Of a stretch of DNA of 64,000 nucleotides, positions 44,859 to 52,763 are shown piece after piece. Below the pieces are notes generated by a model, which ran no database searches, had not been told where the DNA came from, and saw only the letters and a program-made list of their open reading frames with translations. The stretch comes from Paenibacillus sp. Soil750 (GTDB lineage: Bacteria; Bacillota; Bacilli; Paenibacillales; NBRC-103111), in contig NZ_LMSD01000012.1 in NCBI RefSeq assembly GCF_001428045.1, positions 372,101 to 436,100 of the forward strand, given 5' to 3'. How positions within the stretch are numbered: the first letter of the stretch is position 1; each line of letters starts with the position of its first letter. Both the position numbers and the translations under genes were made by a program.

Positions 44859-47009
44859 TCATCTTCCAAACCTTGCAAAAATCTCAGGTACTTGGTCTGC
44901 CTCGACTGGTCTACCAAACAAGTACCCTTGTACCGTATCGCAATGAAAGTCTTGCAGCAGGCGTAAATCCTCCTCATTCTCTACCCCTTCTGCAATGACA
45001 TTAATCTTCAGATTGCGAGCCAAGGTGATGATGGTGTTGACGATAGCTGCATGTGTCGGGTTTACTGATATATCCTTCACGAAAGACTGGTCAATTTTCA
45101 GATGATGTATCGGAAATTCTTTCAAGTAACTCAATGAGCTGTAGCCTGTCCCAAAGTCATCCATGGCGATCTGCAACCCCATATTCTTAAAGCTATTTAA
45201 TGTCGCTAGAGCGACTTGAACATCCATCGTCATACTTTCTGTAATCTCCAACTCCAAGTACTGAGGCTCGAGCCCCGTATCTTGTAGGATATTGGAAATT
45301 TGTTCACAAAGCGATCTATCGTAGAACTGCTTCGATGATAAATTCACAGCCATGGTCACCTTTGGTAATCCTAGCCTCTGCCAGTGCTTATTCTGAGAAC
45401 AAGCCTCCTCGATCACCCATTTGCCAATGGGATAAATAAGACCTGTTTCTTCCGCAATCGGAATAAATTCTAGGGGTGAAACCAGCCCAAGCTGTGGGCT
45501 ATCCCAACGGATTAAACTTTCAAAGCCGACGATTTTATTTTCAATCACGTTGACCTGCGGTTGGTACATCAGGATAAACTCGTTCTTCTCCAGCGCTTTA
45601 CGCAGATGCTTTTCAAGCGTCATTCGCCTCTCGATTTTGGCATAGATGTGCGGGCTGAAATACTGAACTTGATTTCCGCCGAGCTCCTTCGCGTAATCCA
45701 TCGCAATATCGGCGAAACGAACGAGCGTTTCAGGATCTTGGTCATCCTCTGGAAACTGACTAATCCCAATGGATGGTGAAATGTAGATCTCATGCTCCCG
45801 GATCCGAATCGGTTGATTGATACTTTGAACAATGTTCTGTGTATAGACATCCAGCTCATCCTTCGATGTATGCTTCACGAGCCCGATAAATTCATCACTG
45901 CCAACTCGAAAAACATGCAGATTATGAGTCAGAAAGCTATTCTTCAATCTCCGCGCGATGACCTGAAGAATCCGATCACCAATATCATGCCCTAACGTTT
46001 CATTCGCCAATTTGAACTGGTCTAGATTCACGAATACTACGGCGAAGCGCTCCTTCTGTACGATGGCCTCTTCAATCCATTTCGTTAATACCTGTCGATT
46101 GGGAAGGCCTGTTAAGGGATCATGATGGACCAAATACCGAATCCTCTCCTCCATACTCCGCGACTCCGTAATATCGACAGTTAAGGAGATGATCTCGCGA
46201 ATGACGCCATTATTTTTGATCGGTCGAAGCACCGTTAAGAAATAATAGCCATGCCATTCCGTTTCGAAATCAACAACCTCTCCCATCGACCAAGCCCATT
46301 CATAGTATTGCAGCATGTGATCTGCCATATATTTGGGGAAGATAGTGTGGATATCCTTACCAATCGCTTGTGCCTCTTTGATCCCCAGTCGATCGAACAA
46401 GGAGCCTTGCCATGTGGTGTAGATAAATTCATCCTGTTCTTTTCGAAATTTCATTAACAGTCCGTTTTGCTGCCTAATCTTCTGATGAAGCTCCTCTTGA
46501 AATTGAAGCAGATCCTCTTCCATTTTAAGTAGAAAGGTGAGCATTTCAATATGACTTTTGACGGATTGCTCTTTCCCTAGCATGTTGGTTTCATTACGTA
46601 GGAATAACTTTTTTCTCATGGCGGTTTTGCACCTTAGCAGAAATTCTTCTTCCGTCAGCGCATTACGTGTTTTCTGAAAAAGAGTTTCCTTCTGAAAAAA
46701 GTCCATTGCTCCGTACTCCAGAGCTTTCATCGCTGCGTTTGAGCCTTCTTCCGTGTAGCTGCTCAGCATAATAACCGGTACGGGATGAAACGTCATAATT
46801 TGATTCAAAGCCGTTAAACCGTCCATTTCCGGCATCTCGATGTCGAGTGTGACCAGATCTGGCTGTAGTTCTACGATTTTGTCCAATGCATTAGCACCAT
46901 TAACTGCGAATCCTACTACCGTAAATTGTGGATCTTGATCAAAGAGTTTGGCAATCATATTTCGCATTACGATGGAGTCATCGACAATTAAGACACGGAA
47001 TGTTCTCAT
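44859..47009 (-). CDS. Receiver-PAS-GGDEF-EAL protein (cyclic-di-GMP turnover)
   Basis: Cytoplasmic protein of 716 residues. Receiver domain (1-120) of CheB/CheY type with DD at 10-11, Asp56 (TLDIEMP) and a Lys in FFQKET; a coiled region; PAS (about 185-270); GGDEF domain whose signature reads GSDEF; EAL domain whose first motif reads ESL, with LEITES, DDFGTGYSS, AEGVE and QGYLFGRP all intact. The EAL half looks competent to hydrolyse cyclic-di-GMP; the altered GSDEF makes synthesis doubtful, though it may bind GTP. The ATG at 47009 follows AGGTG by 6 bases. It follows the CheW/CheA hybrid gene by 16 bases, linking chemosensory input to cyclic-di-GMP. Confidence 0.9.
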   Translation of the reverse strand: MRTFRVLIVDDSIVMRNMIAKLFDQDPQFTVVGFAVNGANALDKIVELQPDLVTLDIEMPEMDGLTALNQIMTFHPVPVIMLSSYTEEGSNAAMKALEYGAMDFFQKETLFQKTRNALTEEEFLLRCKTAMRKKLFLRNETNMLGKEQSVKSHIEMLTFLLKMEEDLLQFQEELHQKIRQQNGLLMKFRKEQDEFIYTTWQGSLFDRLGIKEAQAIGKDIHTIFPKYMADHMLQYYEWAWSMGEVVDFETEWHGYYFLTVLRPIKNNGVIREIISLTVDITESRSMEERIRYLVHHDPLTGLPNRQVLTKWIEEAIVQKERFAVVFVNLDQFKLANETLGHDIGDRILQVIARRLKNSFLTHNLHVFRVGSDEFIGLVKHTSKDELDVYTQNIVQSINQPIRIREHEIYISPSIGISQFPEDDQDPETLVRFADIAMDYAKELGGNQVQYFSPHIYAKIERRMTLEKHLRKALEKNEFILMYQPQVNVIENKIVGFESLIRWDSPQLGLVSPLEFIPIAEETGLIYPIGKWVIEEACSQNKHWQRLGLPKVTMAVNLSSKQFYDRSLCEQISNILQDTGLEPQYLELEITESMTMDVQVALATLNSFKNMGLQIAMDDFGTGYSSLSYLKEFPIHHLKIDQSFVKDISVNPTHAAIVNTIITLARNLKINVIAEGVENEEDLRLLQDFHCDTVQGYLFGRPVEADQVPEIFARFGR

Positions 47010-47025
47010 ACTTGTCACCTGATTC

Positions 47026-48234
47026 TTAAGTATTCATCTTCAACTGCGAGAGGAGCTGCTCTCGATCGAAAACTTGGATAAGCCGATCATCTTTCTTATA
47101 AATACTCCGAATCGTAGAAAGCGAGGCTCTGCTTTGAACAATCTCTTCATTGGAATCGTGCTCAAACACAGTTACAATTTCGGTTACGGAATCCACAGCA
47201 ATACCAATGGATTGTTCCTCATCCCGCACGATGAGAACACGAGATTTCGCGGAACGGGATTGTGTTGACAATCCCATACTGCTACGCAAGTCATAAACCA
47301 TCAGCAATTCTTCTCTAATATTCATGACGCCCAGCACATTAGGGGCAGCCCCAGCAATCTTCGTCAAAGATGGCATCGCCAAAATTTCTTGCACATGTTC
47401 CAGATGGAAGCCGTACCATTCCGCATCGAAATGAACGGTGACCAGTTCTCGCTTCGTATTGTGTTTGCCTTTATTGGCTCGATCCTTCATCCCGAAACGA
47501 ACATGTCCAGATGATGATTTCTGCATCATCGCGTTCACATCTAGAATGAGGGCAACCAGTCCATCTCCAAGGATAGTCGTTCCAGCAATATACGGAATGT
47601 GACCAACGATATCATCTAAGGATTTAATGACGATTTCTTGGTTGGCAATTAATTGGTCCACGACAAGACAAATCCGTTTCTCTGCCATCCCAATCATAAG
47701 TATCGACTTCTTGGTCGTAGAAGCCTCTTCGTTCAAGCTGTTCCCAGGCGAAAGTAAGGTATTCAACCGCAGTAAAGGCAGGATTTCACCTCGCACATGA
47801 CAAATTTCTTGACCATGAAGCAATTGAATTTCCTGTTCATTGTATCTGAAAATTTCAATAATGTTCGATAGAGGTACTGCGATCGTCCGCTGAGCTTGAC
47901 GGACAAGAAGCGAGCGAATAATGGCCAAAGTTAAAGGCAATTTCAAGGTAATCGTGGTTCCTTTGCCAATTGCTGTCTCGATGTCAATCAGCCCATTCAA
48001 CTTCTCAATATGCGAACGGACAATATCCATCCCAACGCCTCTGCCTGACAATTCCGTTACTTGCTCTGCCGTAATGCCGCGTAAATTGATGACCCCACGC
48101 AAATTTTTCTTATTTCCTGGCAAAACGGTAATCTCATGCATCTTAATGATTTCTTGAATATACGCGATAGAGAAGGCATAATGCTCCTGCCCAATCTGAC
48201 CTTCAACATATAAAGGAGTGACCGTCGTTGTCAT
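47026..48234 (-). CDS. CheW-CheA-CheW hybrid lacking the kinase core
   Basis: Protein of 402 residues (ATG at 48234). Residues 8-53 are the front half of a CheW domain (YAFSIAYIQEIIKM, then GVINLRG). At about 54 this passes straight into the tail of a CheA ATPase domain (TAEQVTELSGRGVGMD, GKGTTITLKLPLTLAI; about 55-105), the CheA P5 regulatory domain (about 106-240), and a complete second CheW-like domain (262-400). Missing are the phosphotransfer His domain, the P3 dimerisation helices, and the N box and first G box, so no autophosphorylation is expected. It may still act as a receptor adaptor or be a decaying remnant. The frame is fully open. It lies between a chemoreceptor and a cyclic-di-GMP gene. 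Confidence 0.85.
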   Translation of the reverse strand: MTTTVTPLYVEGQIGQEHYAFSIAYIQEIIKMHEITVLPGNKKNLRGVINLRGITAEQVTELSGRGVGMDIVRSHIEKLNGLIDIETAIGKGTTITLKLPLTLAIIRSLLVRQAQRTIAVPLSNIIEIFRYNEQEIQLLHGQEICHVRGEILPLLRLNTLLSPGNSLNEEASTTKKSILMIGMAEKRICLVVDQLIANQEIVIKSLDDIVGHIPYIAGTTILGDGLVALILDVNAMMQKSSSGHVRFGMKDRANKGKHNTKRELVTVHFDAEWYGFHLEHVQEILAMPSLTKIAGAAPNVLGVMNIREELLMVYDLRSSMGLSTQSRSAKSRVLIVRDEEQSIGIAVDSVTEIVTVFEHDSNEEIVQSRASLSTIRSIYKKDDRLIQVFDREQLLSQLKMNT

Positions 48235-48250
48235 GTGCAACCCTGTCCTC

Positions 48251-49825
48251 TCACACTTTGAAATTGGAAACGGATTGATTCAAATCATCTGCTAAGGAAG
48301 CTAAGGATTGCGAAGAGCTTGCCGTTTCCTCGGCAGCAGCCGCAGATTCCTGGCTTACGGAGGCAATGTTTTGAATAAAGCTGAGCACTTCTTCTGATTG
48401 AGCAGATTGCTGCTCGCTAGCGGCAGCGATTTCTGTCACTTGTTGTGCCGTATTCGCGACCATCCGAACGATATTATCAAACTGGATTCCTGTGCGTTCC
48501 GACAGATCGGCAGCTTCTGAAACAGCTTTGACACTCAAATCCGTATTCGTTTGCATGCCTTTAATAATAATGGCAATTTGCTTCGTCGCTTCACCGCTGC
48601 GTTCAGCTAGTTTTCTAACCTCTTCCGCAACCACCGCGAAGCCTCTGCCCTGTTCCCCTGCTCTTGCTGCTTCGATTGCAGCATTAAGTGCTAATAAATT
48701 TGTTTGATCAGCAATATCATCAATGACCTCAATAATTTGGCCAATCTTTTGTGCATCTTGCTCAAGTAAAGACATCTGCTTCGATACATTCCCCATTGAA
48801 GTAATAGAAGCTTGTACAGCGATTCCACCCTCTTTGGCACCGTTTCTAGTTTGTTCTGACAGCTCCGCAACCACCTCTGCATTTTGAGCAACAGAGTCAA
48901 TGGCAAGTGAAAGTTCTTTAAACAAGCTATTTACGGTTTGCGTTGATTCCGCTTGATGCATGCTACCTTTGGCGATTTGCTCCGTTGTCGCAGAAATTTC
49001 TTCTGCAGCAGCTGCAACATTTTGAGAGGAAGATACCGTTTTACTGATGAGCACTCGGAGATTTTCTAGCATATCATTAAACGCCTCGGCCAATGCGCCA
49101 AGCTCGTCCTTAGTTTTCGAAGTTGCTTTCTCTCTCAAGTCGCCTTCAGATGCTTTCGTGACGACGGATAGAAGGGATTGAACGGTTTTCGAGATACTGC
49201 CTGACATATACAAAGCCACACTAATCCCGATCAAGATTGCAAATGCACCAAGTACAATAATGGTCAATGTGCCTGATTGATTCTCGGATACAGCTGTATC
49301 CACTTCATCTTTGGCACCTACCTCATTATAGTGGATCCACTTTTCGAATAAATCCGTTGTTTGTGTACGAGCTGGTCTTACTTGCGTGATCGCATCATAT
49401 GCCAACTTATCTTCATTCTTGCTTGCTAGCCCAATAATCGTATCCGCTTGGTTCATATAAGTTGTCATTGAAGCCAATATCTCGTCATAAATTTTCGTTT
49501 CTTCCCCTGAGTTTACTAATTCCGCATATGCTTTCATTTCTTTTAATGCATTTTCTTTGTTTTGTAGGATGTTGGTCTGAGCACTAGCGATTTTATCTGG
49601 ATCTGTTTCAAGAATGATTTGATGAAAAGCCACTCTAACTTCAAAGAAATCAGTTTTGATTTGATCTATTTTGAGGATACTAGGCAGCCAATTCCCCTGT
49701 ACATTTACTGCTGATTTTTGAATGGAGTTCATACTCATCATAGCCACTAGCCCTACTGTAAATGTGAGTACGAGTACAAGGATAAATCCTGCTAATAATT
49801 TCATTCTAATTGTTGCCTTCATCAT
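48251..49825 (-). CDS. Methyl-accepting chemotaxis protein
   Basis: Membrane chemoreceptor of 524 residues: first span (about 10-32), an extracellular four-helix-bundle sensor (33-185), second span (187-210), HAMP (210-265), long cytoplasmic coiled coil with the hairpin tip EVIDDIADQTNLLALNAAIEAARAGEQGRGFAVVAEEVRKLAERS region that binds CheA and CheW. AGGGGG lies before the ATG at 49825. The gene precedes the CheW/CheA hybrid by 16 bases. The extracellular bundle senses an unknown small ligand or a binding protein. Confidence 0.95.
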   Translation of the reverse strand: MMKATIRMKLLAGFILVLVLTFTVGLVAMMSMNSIQKSAVNVQGNWLPSILKIDQIKTDFFEVRVAFHQIILETDPDKIASAQTNILQNKENALKEMKAYAELVNSGEETKIYDEILASMTTYMNQADTIIGLASKNEDKLAYDAITQVRPARTQTTDLFEKWIHYNEVGAKDEVDTAVSENQSGTLTIIVLGAFAILIGISVALYMSGSISKTVQSLLSVVTKASEGDLREKATSKTKDELGALAEAFNDMLENLRVLISKTVSSSQNVAAAAEEISATTEQIAKGSMHQAESTQTVNSLFKELSLAIDSVAQNAEVVAELSEQTRNGAKEGGIAVQASITSMGNVSKQMSLLEQDAQKIGQIIEVIDDIADQTNLLALNAAIEAARAGEQGRGFAVVAEEVRKLAERSGEATKQIAIIIKGMQTNTDLSVKAVSEAADLSERTGIQFDNIVRMVANTAQQVTEIAAASEQQSAQSEEVLSFIQNIASVSQESAAAAEETASSSQSLASLADDLNQSVSNFKV

Positions 49826-49845
49826 TAAATCCCCCTAATTGTTGG

Positions 49846-50250
49846 TTACACTTCTTTTAATTGAATGGCTGAGAACACAATATCAATGATTTCCCCACGT
49901 GCTTGATTTAAAAAACCTAATGATGTTTGTTGTAAATTTTCAATCGAGATACAAGATGTTAAAAGAATCTTGTCCGAGAAATAATACATGGAAAGCTCGT
50001 AGGAAGAAGATACACTCTTAACAACTTCACTTATATTCGTGTTCTTGTATTTCTCAGGAAGTTCAATCGCATACATTAAGCACAATGGTTCATTTTGCAT
50101 TTGTGACATCTGAAAAAATTCTCTATACATATTCGTCGTAAACGCATTCCATCGAAATCCATATTGAAAGAATGGCTCCTCTTCCCAATTCGGCTCGAAT
50201 TGTGATTTTAATTCGAGAAATTGCTCGCGGTAGTAGTGGATTAGATTCAT
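49846..50250 (-). CDS. Protein of unknown function in the chemosensory operon
   Basis: Protein of 134 residues that I do not recognise. No signal peptide or membrane span; rich in aromatic residues (MNLIHYYREQF, FFQYGFRWNAF). The second half alternates hydrophobic strands and helices (CLMYAIELPEKY, LSMYYFSDKILLTS). The ATG at 50250 is 9 bases after GAGGTG; the longer frame to 50280 is unsupported. It is the first gene of the run leading to the chemoreceptor, with a 20-base gap, so it may be a regulator or accessory of that receptor. This last point is inference from position only. Confidence 0.7.
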   Translation of the reverse strand: MNLIHYYREQFLELKSQFEPNWEEEPFFQYGFRWNAFTTNMYREFFQMSQMQNEPLCLMYAIELPEKYKNTNISEVVKSVSSSYELSMYYFSDKILLTSCISIENLQQTSLGFLNQARGEIIDIVFSAIQLKEV

Positions 50251-50412
50251 AGTTGTAGGCACCTCGCAATTCCATAACAAAGTTTGTTATTTCTCAGTAT
50301 CCTTATCTTATCTATGAAATGTTGTGAAACTTCTATTTCGGATTTTAGCTAAACATGTTTTTTACTAATAATTAGCTAATGTTTATTTGAAATCGGGTAA
50401 AAATCATGAGAA

Positions 50413-50486
50413 AAGTCCTAATTTGTAAGGAATTTGTCGTAATTAATAGTCTTTAGACCTACACATTCCTTACAAATATAAGACTT
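50413..50486. repeat. Long inverted repeat upstream of the chemosensory operon
   Basis: ATTTGTAAGGAAT (50421-50433) and its perfect complement (50465-50477) are 31 bases apart, and the similarity continues outward (AAGTCCTA against AAGTCTTAT) to give arms of about 21 bases. It sits between the CheY terminator and the unknown gene. It could be a MITE-like remnant, a regulatory hairpin or an operator. The same gap also holds two TTAGCTAA palindromes 27 bases apart (50345 and 50372) and nothing else I can name. Confidence 0.55.
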
Positions 50487-50526
50487 AGAACCCAATCCCA
50501 TTGACTATCCACGTATAAAACGGGAC

Positions 50527-50569
50527 AAAAAAAAGCCCACCCTTATGCTTGATTCAGCGAAGGATGAGC
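50527..50569 (-). terminator. Rho-independent terminator after cheY
   Basis: GC..CATCCTT.GC and GC..AAGG.TG.GC pair on the minus strand around a short loop, followed by eight T. It lies 16 bases after the cheY stop and separates cheX-cheY from the receptor operon. Confidence 0.82.
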
Positions 50570-50584
50570 GTTCTTCTTTATGTA

Positions 50585-50941
50585 TTATATAGCTCTACGT
50601 ATGGCGTCCAGAACACGATCACCTTGAAATGGCTTGACGATGAAATCCTTGGCTCCAGCCTGAATCGCTTGTACAACCATGCCTTGCTGCCCCATGGCTG
50701 AGCACATCACAATTTTCGCATTCGCATCTTTTTTCCTAATTTCCTTAACAGCTTCTACACCTTCCATCTCAGGCATCGTGATATCCATGGTTACTATATC
50801 CGGTTTAAGCTCCTGATACTTCTGGATAGCTACAAGTCCATTTTCTGCTTCACCAACAACATCATGTCCGCCTTTCGTCAAAATATCCTTCAGCATCATA
50901 CGCATGAAAGCTGCATCATCTACGATTAAAATTTTTGCCAT
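50585..50941 (-). CDS. cheY: CheY-type single-domain response regulator
   Basis: Protein of 118 residues, a lone receiver domain: acidic pair at 8-9, phospho-acceptor Asp53 (TMDITMPEM), Ser in VMCSAMG and Lys in FIVKPFQ. No output domain, so it acts by protein contact, as chemotaxis CheY does on the flagellar switch. It follows the CheX gene by 18 bases with GAGGAG ahead of its ATG, and ends in a strong terminator. Whether it serves the flagellum or the cyclic-di-GMP protein nearby is not clear, since an intact kinase is missing here. Confidence 0.93.
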   Translation of the reverse strand: MAKILIVDDAAFMRMMLKDILTKGGHDVVGEAENGLVAIQKYQELKPDIVTMDITMPEMEGVEAVKEIRKKDANAKIVMCSAMGQQGMVVQAIQAGAKDFIVKPFQGDRVLDAIRRAI

Positions 50942-50959
50942 GATCTCTCACTCCTCTTA

Positions 50960-51406
50960 TCAATACTCTTTCAATAGAACTACACGGATATCTCCCACCG
51001 TCTGAATGGATATGGGCAACATCAGCTTGTTGGCCTGATTGTCAAAATGATAATTTTCCTCCAATAAAGACGGCGGCGTAATATCCAGTGCAACACCTTG
51101 TTCACCAAGGATCGTGGTGGTTCTGCCTGCAATAATGTTGGCAATTTCACTCACACAGCTATCCAGCATTTCACCTTCCATATACATCCCAAAAATCGCT
51201 TCACTCATTCGGCTAAATACGACGCGCTGCCCGTCTAGAATCATACAATACTCACTATTCGTGAAATTGATGGAGACGCCAATCTCATCCTTACGGATCG
51301 GTTCATTACTTATACTAACTTCGGTTTGATCTAACGATTGTGGTAGCATGTTGCCAATTGATACTCGGACACTATCCAATAATAAATTTTGCAAGTTCTG
51401 AGTCAT
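50960..51406 (-). CDS. cheX: CheX-type CheY-P phosphatase
   Basis: Protein of 148 residues resembling the CheC/CheX/FliY family. The signature E-x-x-N is present as Glu87 and Asn90 in SEIANIIAG; these two residues insert into the CheY active site and drive dephosphorylation in the family. Only one such motif is present, as in CheX. GGGGAGAG precedes the ATG at 51406. Adjacent to cheY on the same strand, it most likely resets that protein. A chemotaxis-wide role cannot be excluded. Confidence 0.85.
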   Translation of the reverse strand: MTQNLQNLLLDSVRVSIGNMLPQSLDQTEVSISNEPIRKDEIGVSINFTNSEYCMILDGQRVVFSRMSEAIFGMYMEGEMLDSCVSEIANIIAGRTTTILGEQGVALDITPPSLLEENYHFDNQANKLMLPISIQTVGDIRVVLLKEY

Positions 51407-51524
51407 GCTTCTCTCCCCTATCCAGTTGGTTGTAACCGGTTATAACTTCGTTCAATACACTCACTTTAGCCTATAATTGTTAGGTAACTACACTCCTAAT
51501 TGTTAAAGATGTATGTGAAAATGG

Positions 51525-51558
51525 AAAAAAACGGAGCTCGCTTATCGCGGTGCTCCGT
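51525..51558 (-). terminator. Rho-independent terminator after the TIM-barrel gene
   Basis: ACGGAGC and GCTCCGT enclose a loop that pairs partly; on the minus strand a run of T follows. It lies 16 bases after the stop of the gene at 51575. Confidence 0.82.
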
Positions 51559-51574
51559 TTATATGTTTAAGACT

Positions 51575-52342
51575 TTAAGATAAATGATTTAATAATTGCG
51601 TTAATGCTGCGGCATCTGTTCTAAATTGTTCAACTGTGTTACCCATAACAAACTCCATTAGCATGTAGCGATGTTCATGGCTATCTATCAGTGCCAAGTA
51701 CTGAGACCACTCGTGAATCCCCTCAGCAAATGGTCTGCGAATATCGCCATCCCAATAATAAGCATGAAGGTTTAACAGCTTCTTGCGCGCCGCTAATTCA
51801 TGCAGTCCTTCACAACGTTCCTTCATGGAGAGTTCCGGTGTTGGCTGCCACAAACAATATAGATTGGGATGATCTGCCTCATCCAACAGCTGCAGAGCAG
51901 AATGATTCGTGTCCGTTAAAGTCCCTCTATGCCACTCAAGCGCAAGTTTTATTCCTTCATCTGCAGCCATCTCAGCAATAAGTTTAGCTTCTTTAGCTAT
52001 GCGAGCATAATATTCAGGGGTTGCTGCCGAAGAGGGTACAGTTCCTGCCCATATGCGAATGAGCGGAGCATGCAACGCTTTCGCAGCAATCAGGCTCTCT
52101 CGAAAAACTTGCTCAGGTTGTTGGTTTGCAAGCAATCGAAAATAAGAACCATATGCAGCTACCTGCATCCCGGAATCGATTGTTCTTGTGTACAGATTGT
52201 GTGCGCCAGCCACATCCCCAGGTTGTACATGCGCGTTCTCCGACCATTCAATGGCCTTCAACCCACATTTGCTGCTTAATTCGAGAATTTCAATTGCTGA
52301 TCTTTCACGAAATGTGATGGATACAAGTCCAGGTAAAATCAT
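51575..52342 (-). CDS. Sugar phosphate isomerase/epimerase family protein (TIM barrel)
   Basis: Protein of 255 residues with the AP-endonuclease-2-like TIM barrel seen in xylose isomerase-like and hydroxypyruvate isomerase-like enzymes. Metal and substrate residues are likely in KLALEWHRGTLTD (Glu), NLYCLWQPTPE (usually Asp or His here) and LNLHAYYWDG (His). The tryptophan-rich strand before the C-terminus is unusual. GAGAGGAAG precedes the ATG. It stands alone with its own terminator. It probably interconverts a sugar or inositol derivative; the substrate is not readable. Confidence 0.85.
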   Translation of the reverse strand: MILPGLVSITFRERSAIEILELSSKCGLKAIEWSENAHVQPGDVAGAHNLYTRTIDSGMQVAAYGSYFRLLANQQPEQVFRESLIAAKALHAPLIRIWAGTVPSSAATPEYYARIAKEAKLIAEMAADEGIKLALEWHRGTLTDTNHSALQLLDEADHPNLYCLWQPTPELSMKERCEGLHELAARKKLLNLHAYYWDGDIRRPFAEGIHEWSQYLALIDSHEHRYMLMEFVMGNTVEQFRTDAAALTQLLNHLS

Positions 52343-52413
52343 AGTTGCTTCCTCTCACTTTAACATAGTCTCAACTTACATAATTCCCTAAACGATTTGA
52401 TTTGTAAAGAAAA

Positions 52414-52459
52414 AAAAGACTACAATCACCCGAGTAGGAAAAGTGATTGCAGTCTTTTT
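52414..52459 (-). terminator. Terminator after the spore protein gene
   Basis: AAAAAGACT.CAATCAC and GTGATTG.AGTCTTTTT form a stem of about 16 bp around a 13-base loop; A and T runs on both sides let it work in either direction. It follows the SASP stop codon by 23 bases. Confidence 0.88.
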
Positions 52460-52482
52460 AAACATGTACCTAGAACAATGGT

Positions 52483-52692
52483 CTAGCGTTTGAAGCCTTG
52501 CAGTTGTTGTTCAGCGATTTGTACTAGTCTCTTCGTGATTGTACCACCGATTGAACCTGCGTCGCGTGTAAGGAGGTTTCCATTATAACCATTTGGTTGC
52601 AAGGCAATCCCTAATTCTTGCGCAACTTCATACTTCAATTGATTTAAAGCGGCTTTAGCCTGTGGAACTAGCAATGTGTTGTTGTTAGCCAT
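52483..52692 (-). CDS. Alpha/beta-type small acid-soluble spore protein
   Basis: Protein of 69 residues that coats spore DNA. Family blocks are visible: LKYEVAQELGI, which contains the germination-protease cut site, and GGTITKRLVQIAEQQL. The ATG at 52692 follows AAGGAGTG by about 8 bases; the longer frame to 52755 is not supported. A forespore-type promoter lies upstream and a terminator follows, so it is a single-gene unit. It is firm evidence that the organism forms endospores. Confidence 0.95.
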   Translation of the reverse strand: MANNNTLLVPQAKAALNQLKYEVAQELGIALQPNGYNGNLLTRDAGSIGGTITKRLVQIAEQQLQGFKR

Positions 52693-52723
52693 TCGTAAAT
52701 CACTCCTTCTTGTGGTGTAAACA

Positions 52724-52753
52724 TAGGATGTGGAGTGTAAGGAAATCTTATAC
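52724..52753 (-). promoter_or_regulatory. Candidate sigma-G promoter for the spore protein gene
   Basis: On the minus strand GTATA (52749-52753) and CATCCTA (52724-52730) stand 18 bases apart. This fits the sigma-G pattern GHATR-N18-CATWHTA with one mismatch in the -10 element. It is placed about 30 bases upstream of the start codon, as expected for a SASP gene. Confidence 0.6.
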
Positions 52754-52763
52754 ATTCAAATTA

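Noticed and set aside
47026..48234. Interpretation as an ordinary CheV or CheA
   Set aside because: CheV would have a receiver domain after CheW and CheA would carry the His phosphotransfer and full ATPase domains; neither is present, so the hybrid reading is preferred.
50585..50941. CheY as a Spo0F-like phosphorelay protein
   Set aside because: The FIVKPF segment would fit either, but adjacency to CheX and a chemoreceptor operon favours the chemotaxis reading.
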